Of a DNA stretch of 64,000 bases, positions 44,356 through 54,494 are shown one piece after another. The notes under the pieces are model-generated. The model saw only the letters and a program-made list of their open reading frames with translations, made no database searches and had not been told where the DNA came from. The position numbers were made by a program, and so were the translations under genes. Source of the DNA: JAJPJE01 sp963848375 (GTDB lineage Bacteria > Acidobacteriota > Terriglobia > Terriglobales > Acidobacteriaceae); NCBI GenBank assembly GCA_963848375.1, contig CAWKDK010000005.1, positions 120,492 to 184,491 on the forward strand, written 5' to 3'. The stretch's first letter is position 1. Every line of letters begins with the position of its first letter.

Positions 44356-44846
44356 TTCTTTCAATACCCTCATCGACTCGTAGAGACGGCTTCTGGTCAA
44401 GGGACCAGGATCGTTCCGCGGAGCTGCGAGAGAAGCAAGTTTTTTTCTACGCCCTGACAACCCGTTACGAATCTTTACAAACATTAACAGTGAAACTCGG
44501 CTCATGCGGCGTTTACCTGCCGCGGGACAGGCATCTCAATAACGTGCGGCTCGGTTTGCGAATCGTCCGCTTAGCGTCATTTGAATGATGAGTTTTCATG
44601 TCTGGTGAATCGCCGGCCAACAACCGGCATTCTGGAGTGGTTCCCGCGACGGACTTTCAGGCCACGAAGACTATCGAACTACAGCTCACCGGGTCGCTAC
44701 TGGAGAGCGTATGCAGCGGTGTCTGCGATGGAGACTGGCCGGTTAGGTGGAGATTAAGTTCGCACTTGGATTTGCTGTGCTCGATGGAGGTAGTGGCGCG
44801 CCCCGGGATTGTTTCTCGTGATCAACCGGCCGTCGCGAGATATTGA
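44356..44846. other. Non-coding spacer before the RND operon
   Basis: This 491-base stretch between rmlC and the adaptor gene has no convincing gene. It holds a hairpin CTGGTC/GACCAG with an AAGG loop at 44393-44408 and a T-run near 44440, perhaps the end of the rml transcript, and a small inverted repeat TCATT/AATGA near 44578. A reading frame at 44598-44846 ends directly before the adaptor ATG but has no recognisable motif or helix pattern. Confidence 0.4.
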
Positions 44847-46091
44847 ATGCATCCTGACCAAATGGAACCGCACGACGGAGAATCCCGCTCACGGGATGAC
44901 TCTTCAACCCATCAAACACCTGCCCAGCCAAAACGACGGCATCGCTGGATATGGATAGTCGTTCTTCTCTTGTTCGGACTGTTGTTCTACGCCGTTCTAC
45001 GACGTGGTTCAACGAACGCGGCTTCGGCGCCGTCGCGACGTGGCATGACTGGCGCCGTTCCAGTGACGACAGTGACCGCCAAACTCGGCAGCATCGGCGT
45101 CTATCTGGACGCGATTGGGACCGTGACCTCGGTCTACACCAACTCAATTACGGCGCAGGTTACGGGAGTGATTACCAGTGTCCATTATCGCGAAGGGCAA
45201 CTGGTGACGCGAGGTCATCCCCTGATCGATTTGGATGCCCGTCCTTTTATGGCGCAACTCGAGCAGGCTGAGGGAACGCTCGAGCATGATCAGTATCTTT
45301 TGGCTCAGGCGCAGATGGATTTGGAACGCTATCAGCAAGCGTGGGCGAAGAATGCCATTCCACGGCAGACACTGGAAGATCAGGAAAAAATCGTTAAGCA
45401 GTTGCAGGGGAGTGTGAGAACCGATCAGGGCCTCGTCGACTATAACCGGGTGCAGGTTGCGTATTGCCACATCACTTCTCCGATCCAGGGCAGGGTGGGC
45501 CTTCGCCTGATTGATCCCGGCAACCTTGTGACCGCGAACAATACGACTCCTCTGGTGGTGATCACGCAAACCGAACCGATCACGATCATTTTCACCATCG
45601 CGGAAGACAATCTGGCCGATGTTTTAGACCAGATTCGCCACGGGACGAAGCTCAGCGTTGAAGCCTGGGACCGACAGATGAATTCATTGATTGGAAAGGG
45701 AGAGGTGACCACTGTCGATAACCAGATCGACACAAGCACCGGAACTGTGAAACTGCGCGCCACATTCGATAACAAGGATGAGGCTTTGTTTCCCAACGAG
45801 TTCGTAAATACCCGGCTGGCAGTGAAGACGCTTCCGAACCAGATTCTGATTCCGGATTCCGCGATACAACACAACGGCGATGTCGCTTTCGTTTACGTCA
45901 TCCAAAATGGCCAGGCGAAGATGACGAATGTGAAGACTGGAGTCGCGAATGCCGGCGTGGTCGCGGTTCAAGGTATCCAGGCCGGAGACGTTATTGCTGA
46001 CAGCAGCTTTGAGAAGTTGCAGGACGGCTCCAAAGTGACGATCTCTAAAGTACAGCTTCCTTCGAGAACAAGTGAGAGTAACGCGCCGTGA
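44847..46091 (+). CDS. mdtA: RND efflux periplasmic adaptor, MdtA type
   Basis: A 414-residue membrane-fusion protein. A cytoplasmic basic N-terminus is followed by one membrane helix (about 33-52), then the barrel-sandwich hybrid and alpha-hairpin (about 80-210, TAQVTGVITSVHYREGQLVTRG), the beta-barrel, and the membrane-proximal domain. It links the inner-membrane pumps to the outer-membrane channel. It begins the operon mdtA-mdtB-mdtC-channel and overlaps mdtB by four bases (GTGA). Its own ribosome-binding site is weak. Confidence 0.93.
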   Translation: MHPDQMEPHDGESRSRDDSSTHQTPAQPKRRHRWIWIVVLLLFGLLFYAVLRRGSTNAASAPSRRGMTGAVPVTTVTAKLGSIGVYLDAIGTVTSVYTNSITAQVTGVITSVHYREGQLVTRGHPLIDLDARPFMAQLEQAEGTLEHDQYLLAQAQMDLERYQQAWAKNAIPRQTLEDQEKIVKQLQGSVRTDQGLVDYNRVQVAYCHITSPIQGRVGLRLIDPGNLVTANNTTPLVVITQTEPITIIFTIAEDNLADVLDQIRHGTKLSVEAWDRQMNSLIGKGEVTTVDNQIDTSTGTVKLRATFDNKDEALFPNEFVNTRLAVKTLPNQILIPDSAIQHNGDVAFVYVIQNGQAKMTNVKTGVANAGVVAVQGIQAGDVIADSSFEKLQDGSKVTISKVQLPSRTSESNAP

Positions 46092-49000
46092 GTCCGTCTC
46101 GCCCATTCATTTTGCGTCCGGTGGCCACCTCATTATTGATGGCGGCCATTCTGCTTGCGGGCATCGTTGCGTTCAAACAACTACCGATATCGGCACTGCC
46201 GCAGGTTGACTATCCAACCATACAGGTGATCACGCAATATCCGGGCGCTAGTCCCGATGTGATGGCGAGCACTGTAACCGCTCCGCTAGAACGTCAGTTC
46301 GGAGAGATGCAGGGCTTGAGCCAGATGACGTCGACGAGCGCAGGCGGAATTTCAGTCATTGTTCTGCAATTCCAGCTCACGCTGAACATCGACGTAGCAG
46401 AACAAGAGGTGCAGTCGGCCATCAATGCCGCGCAGAGTTTCCTACCAGCGGATTTGCCAGTGCCGCCGATCTACAGCAAAACGAATCCGGCAGACTCACC
46501 AATCCTGACGATGGGTATCACGTCGGACTCGATGCCCTTGTCGCAGGTTGAGGACTTAGTGGATACGCGACTGGCTCCTAAGATTTCGCAGCTCAGCGGA
46601 GTTGGGCTGGTGAGTATCAGCGGCGGACAGAAGCCGGCCATTCGCATCCAGGTAAATCCGGTTCAGCTCTCCGCGTACGGAATCAACATGGAGGACGTGC
46701 GGACGGCGCTGGTGCAAACCAGCGTGAACGCGGCGAAAGGAAACTTTGACGGTCCGCGACTGGATTACCAGATTGACGCGAACGACCAGATCACCATTGC
46801 AGGCGATTACAAAAATGTACCCATAGCGTTCCGCAATGGCGCGCCCGTGCTGGTGAAGGATGTTGCGAACGTCATAAACGGGGTCGAAAACAACAGGCAA
46901 GCGGCTTGGATGAATGAGACGCCGGCGGTGATCCTGAACATCCAGAGACAGCCCGGAGCGAACACAATCAATGTAGTTAAGGCGATCAAGACGATCCTGC
47001 CTCAGCTACAGGCGAACCTCCCGGCGTCTATCAAGATCGTTACATTGACCGATCTGACGACCAGCATTCAGGCTTCGATCAGCGACGTTGAGTTCGAGTT
47101 GATGTTGACCATCGGCCTGGTCGTGCTGGTTATCTTCCTCTTCTTGCGCAGCATATACGCGACCATTATCCCAAGCATTGCCGTGCCGCTTTCTCTGGTT
47201 GGAACCTTTGCCGTGATGTACGCGCTCGGCTATAGCCTAGACAACCTGTCGCTGATGGCGCTCACGATCTCCACAGGTTTTGTGGTCGACGACGCGATTG
47301 TGATGATCGAGAACATTTCTCGTTACCTGGAAGCTGGCGACGCGCCGTTAGTGGCTGCCCTGAAGGGCGCGGAACAGATTGGCTTCACCATCATCTCTTT
47401 GACGGTCTCGCTCATTGCGGTACTGATTCCCCTGCTCTTCATGAGCGATGTGGTTGGGCGGCTGTTTCGCGAATTCGCTGTAACGCTGGCGGCCACGATC
47501 ATCATCTCAGCGGTCGTTTCTCTAACTTTGACCCCGATGATGTGTTCGCGCATTCTCCGTCACACGCCGGAGGCGCAGCAGACGCGTTTTTACCGCATCA
47601 CTGAAAACGCCTTCAATCGCATGATCGAGTTTTACGGCCGAACGTTAAAAGTCGTTCTCAGGCATCAGGGACTCACGCTGCTGATTTTCCTAGCCACCCT
47701 CGTACTTACTACCATTCTCTATATCACCATTCCTAAAGGCTTCTTCCCGGTGCAAGACACGGGCGTAATTCAGGGTATCTCGCAGGCGCGACAGTCAATT
47801 TCGTTTCCCGCGATGGCCGCGAAACAGCAGGAATTGTCGAAGGTCATTCTTCAGGATCCGGCGGTGGAGAGCCTCTCATCTTTTATCGGCGCTGACGGCA
47901 TTAACACGACACTGAACAGCGGACGTATCTCGATCAACCTGAAACCGCTCGACCAGCGCCGGATGAGCGCTTCTGATGTCATCCGCCGGCTAAGCAAGAG
48001 TATTCAGCAGGTGAAGGGAATTGTCCTGTACATGCAACCGGTGCAAGACATCACCGTTGACGATCGGGTCAGCCGCACGCAGTTTCAGTACACGCTGGAG
48101 GATCCGGACACCAACGAGCTGAACGACTGGAGCAACCGGTTTGTCGACAAGCTCAAGGAGTTGAAGGATCTCGAGGACGTGGCCACCGATCAGCAAATGG
48201 GGGCGCGCGCAATTTTCCTGACGATCGATCGCGTTACCGGGTCAAGGCTGGGCATTGCTCCCGCAACAATCGGCAACACGCTCTATGATGCTTACGGGCA
48301 GCGCCAGATCAACACGCTCTACACGCAACTAAACCAGTATCACATCATTCTTGAAACGGCACCTCAGTGGCAAAAAGAGCCCGCTAATCTTGGCAATCTC
48401 TTCATTCAGTCGAACGCATCGTCAGGAGCCACGGGCGCGAGTGCGGTGACATCATTTTCTTCGTCGGCGTCGGCTGCAGCCGGATCCAATGCTACGACGA
48501 CTTCGGTGCTGTACACGCCATCTTCCGCGGTTCTAACTGCGCCGCCTAATGCGCTGACCACGACCACTACGACTCCGAATACCGTAAGCACTGCCTCCGC
48601 GCCGAATTCGGTGCCGTTAGCCACGTTCAGTCAAGCCGCACCTACTACGGAAGCCCTTTCGATCAATCGCCAGGGGCAGTTCCCGGCGGTTACCGTGTCG
48701 TTCAACCTGGCACCACATGCGTCACTGGGAACGGCGATTACACAGATTGACCGACTTGCCGAGCAGATGCACTTTCCCGCGAGTCTGCAGGCCGATTTTC
48801 AGGGAACGGCAGCATCGTTTCGAAATTCGCTCTCAAACGAAGCGCTGTTAATTCTGTTTGCGCTGGTCACCGTATATATCGTGCTCGGCGTGCTGTATGA
48901 GAGCTTCATTCACCCGATCACGATTCTTTCAACGTTGCCGTCGGCAGGCGTTGGAGCCTTGCTGGCCTTGATCCTGTTTCGCCAGGATCTCAGCGTGGTC

Positions 49001-49396
49001 GCGATCATCGGCATCATCCTTTTGATTGGCATCGTAAAGAAGAACGGCATCATGATCGTGGATTTTGCGCTCGACGCTGAGCGTCAGCATGGGAAGGATT
49101 CCATTGACGCGATCTACGAAGCCAGTCTGCTGCGTTTTCGACCGATCATGATGACGACGATGGCAGCCTTGCTCGGCGGACTGCCGCTTGCGTTGGGTCG
49201 AGGGTTAGGTTCGGAGTTGCGCCGGCCTCTAGGAATTGCGATGGTGGGCGGGTTGCTAGTCAGCCAGGTTCTGACGCTCTACACGACGCCCGTTATTTAT
49301 GTTTTCTTTGACCGCGTTGCGCTGCGATTCACGGGTAAGAGGGCCAGCCAGCGTGCAGTGAACGGCGAAGTGGCGCCGGTTTCGGAGCGTTCATGA
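46088..49396 (+). CDS. mdtB: RND multidrug exporter subunit, MdtB type
   Basis: A 1102-residue RND pump with twelve membrane helices and two large periplasmic loops. RPVATSLLMAAILLAGIVAF and LPQVDYPTIQVITQYPGASP are typical of MdtB; FVVDDAIVMIENI in helix 4 has the proton-relay Asp pair. Near residues 773-858 (about 48406-48660) the usual VRSxxGxxVPLSAxARW segment is replaced by about 85 Ser, Thr, Ala, Pro and Asn residues. It is longer than usual for that reason. GTG start overlaps the adaptor; mdtC overlaps its stop by four bases. Substrates unknown. Confidence 0.95.
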   Translation: MSPSRPFILRPVATSLLMAAILLAGIVAFKQLPISALPQVDYPTIQVITQYPGASPDVMASTVTAPLERQFGEMQGLSQMTSTSAGGISVIVLQFQLTLNIDVAEQEVQSAINAAQSFLPADLPVPPIYSKTNPADSPILTMGITSDSMPLSQVEDLVDTRLAPKISQLSGVGLVSISGGQKPAIRIQVNPVQLSAYGINMEDVRTALVQTSVNAAKGNFDGPRLDYQIDANDQITIAGDYKNVPIAFRNGAPVLVKDVANVINGVENNRQAAWMNETPAVILNIQRQPGANTINVVKAIKTILPQLQANLPASIKIVTLTDLTTSIQASISDVEFELMLTIGLVVLVIFLFLRSIYATIIPSIAVPLSLVGTFAVMYALGYSLDNLSLMALTISTGFVVDDAIVMIENISRYLEAGDAPLVAALKGAEQIGFTIISLTVSLIAVLIPLLFMSDVVGRLFREFAVTLAATIIISAVVSLTLTPMMCSRILRHTPEAQQTRFYRITENAFNRMIEFYGRTLKVVLRHQGLTLLIFLATLVLTTILYITIPKGFFPVQDTGVIQGISQARQSISFPAMAAKQQELSKVILQDPAVESLSSFIGADGINTTLNSGRISINLKPLDQRRMSASDVIRRLSKSIQQVKGIVLYMQPVQDITVDDRVSRTQFQYTLEDPDTNELNDWSNRFVDKLKELKDLEDVATDQQMGARAIFLTIDRVTGSRLGIAPATIGNTLYDAYGQRQINTLYTQLNQYHIILETAPQWQKEPANLGNLFIQSNASSGATGASAVTSFSSSASAAAGSNATTTSVLYTPSSAVLTAPPNALTTTTTTPNTVSTASAPNSVPLATFSQAAPTTEALSINRQGQFPAVTVSFNLAPHASLGTAITQIDRLAEQMHFPASLQADFQGTAASFRNSLSNEALLILFALVTVYIVLGVLYESFIHPITILSTLPSAGVGALLALILFRQDLSVVAIIGIILLIGIVKKNGIMIVDFALDAERQHGKDSIDAIYEASLLRFRPIMMTTMAALLGGLPLALGRGLGSELRRPLGIAMVGGLLVSQVLTLYTTPVIYVFFDRVALRFTGKRASQRAVNGEVAPVSERS

Positions 49397-52300
49397 GTGT
49401 CTCCGCTCCATTTATCCGACGGCCCGTAGCTACAACGTTGCTGACTATTGCTGTGGGCATTGCCGGTGCGATTGCTTTTACGGCTTTGCCGGTGGCACCT
49501 CTTCCGCAGGTTGATTTCCCAACGATCTCGGTGAGTGCCAGCCTCCCCGGTGGCAGCGCCGAGATCATGGCGTCGTCGGTGGCTACTCCGCTGGAGCGGC
49601 AGTTCGGGCACATCGCGGGTGTCTCAGAGATGACTTCCTCCAGTTCGCTCGGGAGCACTTCAGTTACGCTGCAATTCGATCTGAGCCGTGACATCGACGG
49701 GGCTGCACGGGATGTGCAAGCGGCAATCAATGCAGCACGAACGTATTTGCCTGCGAACCTTCCCCAGAATCCCACCTACCGCAAAGTGAATCCGGCAGAT
49801 GCACCGATCATGATCCTGAGCCTGACGTCGGACAAATATGAAGTCTCCAAGGTCTACGATCTCGCGTCGACGATCCTGGCGCAAAAGCTTTCGCAGATCG
49901 ATGGTGTGGGCCAGGTAATTGTCGCTGGAGGCGCAACGCCCGCGGTGCGGGTGGAGGTGAATCCAAATAAGTTGCAGAGTAACGGACTGACTTTGGCTAA
50001 CGTCAGGACGGTGCTGAGCACTCAAAACTCGCACGAGCCGCGAGGGCAGCTGGCGGACGATAACGTTACCGCGGACATAATCGCGAACGATCAGATTTCT
50101 CACGCGGTGGACTACCGCCCTCTGATTGTGGGCTACCACAACGGAGCCGCAGTCCGGCTATCGGACGTCGCGGATGTGGTTGACTCGACGCAGGACTTGA
50201 GAACCGCAGGTTATTCGGACGGAAAGAAATCCATTACGGTGATTATCTTCCGCCAGCCTGGCGCGAACATTATTGGCACGGTTGAACGAGTTCGCGCGCA
50301 GATGCCCTCTTTGCAGGCAGACATGCCCCAGGGCATTACTTTCACGATTGTCCTCGACCGCACGACTACGATTCGCGCGTCCGTTAGCGACGTGGAAAGA
50401 ACTCTGATCATCTCGATCTGCCTGGTCGTGCTGGTTGTTTTCGTCTTCCTTAGGAGTCCGCGAGCCACTCTGATTCCGACTGTCGCAGTACCGGTCTCGC
50501 TGATCGGTACCTTTGCTGTGATGTATATGTTCGGCTTTACTCTCGACAACCTGTCACTGATGGCGCTAACGATTTCAACCGGATTTGTGGTCGACGATGC
50601 CATCGTTGTGATGGAGAACATTACCCGTCACCTCGAAGCGGGAATGGCGCCATTCGCGGCCGCTCTCAAGGGAGCTCAGGAAATTGGCTTCACGGTCTTC
50701 TCGATCAGCATTTCGCTCATTGCGGTGTTCATCCCGATTCTGATGATGGGTGGCATAGTCGGCCGCTTGTTCCGGGAATTTGCCGTGACTCTCTCGGCAG
50801 CGATTCTCGTTTCTATGGTGGTTTCGCTGACGACAACGCCGACCATGTGCGCCCATTTTCTGAAGCCACAGCATCGGCAAGAAAAACATAGCCGACTGTA
50901 TCGAATGAGCGACAGATTCTTCGCGGGAATGCTGTCTGTGTACCGGCGCTCGCTGACCTGGGTTCTCGACAATCCAGCACTGATGCTGATCTTGCTTGCG
51001 CTCACGATCGCACTCAATGTCGTCGTAATGATTAAGATTCCCAAAGGATTTTTCCCTCAGCAAGACACTGGCGCACTGGTAGGCGGTGTGCAGGGACCGC
51101 AGGACGCTTCGTTCACGTTCACCAATTTCTCCATCCTGAAGATGGTCGACGTTATCAAGCAGGATCCGGCAGTTGCGCACGTCAACGCCTACACAGGTGG
51201 GCGCGGATCGACGAATGGCGGGTTCATATACATCGCGCTGAAGCCTCTAAACGAACGCAAGGTCAGTGCGGCCGATGTGATCAATCGTCTCCGTCCGAAG
51301 ATCAACCGGCTTCCCATTGCATCCGCATTCTTCCAAGCGGTGCAGGACTTACGCATTGGGGGACGTTCGAGCAATGCGTTGTATCAGTACACAGTGCAGT
51401 CCGACAATGTTGACGACCTCGCGCACTGGGGCCCGCTGCTATTTCAGAACATGAAGAAGCTTCCAGGTCTACAGGACGTGAACTCCGACCAGCAAAATGG
51501 CGGCCTGCGAGAGATGGTCACCTACGATCGCGTGACGGCGGCTCGGCTGGGACAAACGAGTCAGTCGCTCAACAGTCTTCTGTACGGAGCATTCGGGCAA
51601 TCGCAAGTTTCCGTGATCTATACGCCGCTGAATCAATATTACGTTGTGATGGAGGTCGCGCCGGAATACAGCCAGTCCCCGGAGGGCCTGAACAGTCTCT
51701 ACATTCGATCGGGCGGTGGTACCTCGAGCTCCACAGGTTCGAATGCAGCAGCCACAAATGTGAGCGCAAATACGATGTCGCCGGTACAGACGGTGAGCAC
51801 ACATCAGACAGGCACAACCGCGCTGCAAGTGAATCACACGGGGCTGTTTCCGTCGGTCACTGTGTCTTTCAACCTGGTGCCTGGAATGTCGCTGAGCGAG
51901 GCATCGCAAGAAGTTCAGCAGATGGAGGAACGCCTTGGCATGCCTTCGACCGTGCGAGGCTTTTTCTCGGGGACGCTTCAGGCATATCAGCAATCGCTGT
52001 CGACCGAGCCAATTCTGGTCCTGACGGCATTGCTGGCGGTTTACATCGTTCTGGGCATTCTTTACGAAAGCCTGGTACACCCGATTACGATCATTTCCAC
52101 TCTGCCCTCCGCGAGTGTCGGGCGCGATGCTGGCGCTGATGCTCTTCCACATGGATTTGAACGTGATTTCGATCATTGGCATTGTGCTGCTAATCGGGAT
52201 TGTGAAGAAGAACGCCATCATGATGATTGACTTTGCGCTGATGGCAGAGCGCGTGGAAGGGAAGAGCACATCGGACGCTATCTTCGAAGCATGCATGCTC

Positions 52301-52552
52301 CGCTTCCGGCCGATTCTAATGACGACAATGGCAGCCATGTTTGGCGCGTTGCCATTGGCGCTCGGCACGGGAACAGGCTCGGAGCTGCGCCGGCCGCTGG
52401 GAATCACGATTGTCGGCGGCCTGTTGCTCAGCCAATTGATTACGCTCTACACCACTCCGGTGGTTTATCTCGCGCTCGACAAGTTACGTTTGCGCCTGCT
52501 GGGTAAGCCGCGGGACACGTTTAATCCGGGTTCGGAGGCACCGGCGCTCTAA
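49393..52552 (+). CDS. mdtC: RND multidrug exporter subunit, MdtC type, frameshifted near 52121
   Basis: A partner pump of about 1052 residues. LPQVDFPTISVSASLPGGSA and FVVDDAIVVMENITRHLEAG match MdtC. The frame fails at SASVG: removing one G in 52120-52122 gives SASVGAMLALMLFHMD and the rest of helices 10-12 with FRPILMTTMAAMFGALPLAL. Near residues 771-812 it also has a Ser/Thr/Asn-rich stretch in place of the conserved VPLSA segment, about half the length of that in MdtB. MdtB and MdtC pumps work as heterotrimers in E. coli. Confidence 0.93.
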
Positions 52553-52560
52553 GAAGGATT

Positions 52561-54078
52561 ATGAAGATGCGACACCATCGATGGTTCGTTCATGGAATTG
52601 CGGCAGCGTGCCTGCTAGTTCTGTCAGCTTGTACGGTTGGGCCGAAGTATCACGCGCCAACTCCGCCAAAGGCGGCTGCGCCGAGCTACAAAGAATCTCC
52701 GGTGAACTTCAAAGACGCCGAGGGCTGGAAAGTTGCCAATCCGCAGGAAGGGATGTTGCGAGGGAAGTGGTGGGAGATCTTCAAGGACCCGGAATTGAAC
52801 GCGCTGGAAGAGCAAGTTGATATCAATAATCAGAACATAAAAGTGTCTTTTCAGAACTTCATGGAGGCGCGCGCGGTGGTGGCCGAGGCGCGGGCGCTCT
52901 ATTGGCCTACAGTGACAGCGAATCCTTTCTGGAACCGAGCCAAGTCTTCCGGCAGCTTAACGAATTCGACGCAAGCCAATACCGGGCGGACGTCCACGGT
53001 TATTTCTGCTCCGATTGATGTCTCGTGGACTCCAGACTTCTTTGGCAAGATTCGCAACCAGGTACACGAATTCCAATACGCGGCACAGGTCAGCGCGGCT
53101 GATCTTGAACTGGAGCGACTGACGGAGCAGGCGAGCCTGGCACAATTCTATTTTGAGATCCGCGGCCAGGATGCGTTGCAAGAGACTCTCGATAACCTTG
53201 TGAAGGCTGACACTAAGACGCTTGAGCTGACGCAGGTTCTTTATGACACCGGGATCGATGATTACATCTCGGTTGTAGAGGCCAGGACCACATTGCAAAG
53301 CGCCCAAGCGGCGGCAATTAACGTTGGGATTGCGCGTGCACAATTCGAGCATGCCATCGCCGTGCTTCTCGGGAAAGTTCCATCGGACTTCAAGATGCCA
53401 GTGAAACCTTTGCTCACGGCACCTCCTCCGATCCCCGTTGGCGTTCCTGGGCAACTGTTGGAGAGGCGACCGGATGTCGCCGCGGCTGAACGGACACTAG
53501 CGCAGGACAATGCGATTATCGGTATCGGCTATGGAGCGTTCTTCCCGGACGTTACGATCTCCGCCACCGGTGGGTTTGAGGCCTCCACATTTTCTAACTT
53601 GTTCACAGGCCCCAGCCGTATTTGGTCGATCGGTCCGTCGGCTTCACAACTAATCTTCGACGGCGGACTCTATCGAGCCGAACTTCATCAGTATTCGGCA
53701 ACCTATAACAGCCATGTGGCGAATTACCGGCAGACGGTGCTCACGGCGTTTCAACAGGTCGAGGACAATCTCGCGGCCGTGCGGATTTCCTCCCAACAGA
53801 TTCAGCGCGAGAAGGAAGCGCTCGCGTCCGCGCAGCAGTTCTTGCAACTCTCGGTCGCTCGTTATGAAACGGGAGTCGATCCCTATTTAAATGTCTTAAT
53901 CGCGCAAAACACAGTCTTCTCGGATGAGGAAACTGTGGTGACTCTGCAAATCCAACAAATGGTCTCCGCAGTTGCGTTGATACAAGCGTTGGGCGGCGGA
54001 TGGGATCGTTCGCAATTGCCAACTCCTTCGCAGGTATCGCAGAAGATCCCTGGAGCTGACTACAAATTGCAGAAGTAG
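52561..54078 (+). CDS. Outer-membrane efflux lipoprotein, NodT/TolC type
   Basis: A 505-residue outer-membrane factor. The N-terminus CLLVLSACTVGPKYH has a lipobox with Cys24 and the CTVGPKYHAP motif typical of NodT-family channels. Two OEP repeats (about 90-270 and 300-490) would form the barrel and alpha-helical tunnel, for example LERRPDVAAAERTLAQ. It completes the tripartite exporter with the adaptor and pumps and begins 8 bases after mdtC, with AGAAGGA before the ATG. Confidence 0.95.
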   Translation: MKMRHHRWFVHGIAAACLLVLSACTVGPKYHAPTPPKAAAPSYKESPVNFKDAEGWKVANPQEGMLRGKWWEIFKDPELNALEEQVDINNQNIKVSFQNFMEARAVVAEARALYWPTVTANPFWNRAKSSGSLTNSTQANTGRTSTVISAPIDVSWTPDFFGKIRNQVHEFQYAAQVSAADLELERLTEQASLAQFYFEIRGQDALQETLDNLVKADTKTLELTQVLYDTGIDDYISVVEARTTLQSAQAAAINVGIARAQFEHAIAVLLGKVPSDFKMPVKPLLTAPPPIPVGVPGQLLERRPDVAAAERTLAQDNAIIGIGYGAFFPDVTISATGGFEASTFSNLFTGPSRIWSIGPSASQLIFDGGLYRAELHQYSATYNSHVANYRQTVLTAFQQVEDNLAAVRISSQQIQREKEALASAQQFLQLSVARYETGVDPYLNVLIAQNTVFSDEETVVTLQIQQMVSAVALIQALGGGWDRSQLPTPSQVSQKIPGADYKLQK

Positions 54079-54494
54079 AGCGATCGACGACTGGGACTAG
54101 TGCCTTGAGAACTGGTCCGAGTTTCTGTTCTCCATAGATTAGGAGAGCAGAAGCTCTGCGATTTGGTAGAGATCGCTCGTTTCTGGGCCATGCGCCTGAA
54201 AGGTAGTTACCTTCAACTCGTCCCAGATTTCAAACAGATAGTCACACCTCAAACTCCGCGCTTCCCGGAATTCGATATCCACGTCTGATCACGCACTCTG
54301 CTGGATTGGCACGTGCAACTTACCCCAGCGAATCTGCAAGCGTTGGGGATGCGAAAACACTATTACCTCAATTCGTCCCTCAAGTCACAGCGGAAGTGTT
54401 TCTTCCCCAGCGCTGATCGGCAGCACCTCGTCCTGAGCGTGTGCAGAAGCTCAAGACCGACTCTCCCGTCCCGCAGAAATTTAGGAGAAGAAAA
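54079..54494. other. Non-coding spacer before the TonB receptor
   Basis: A 416-base stretch with no convincing gene. Near 54140 a small inverted repeat (GCAGA/TCTGC) is present but lacks a T-tract. The only clear signal is TAGGAGAAG at 54482-54490, the ribosome-binding site of the TonB-receptor gene. I see no clear -35/-10 pair. Confidence 0.4.

Noticed and set aside
44598..44846. Small frame just before the adaptor gene
   Set aside because: No recognisable motif, signal or membrane helix, and no good ribosome-binding site; treated as spacer.
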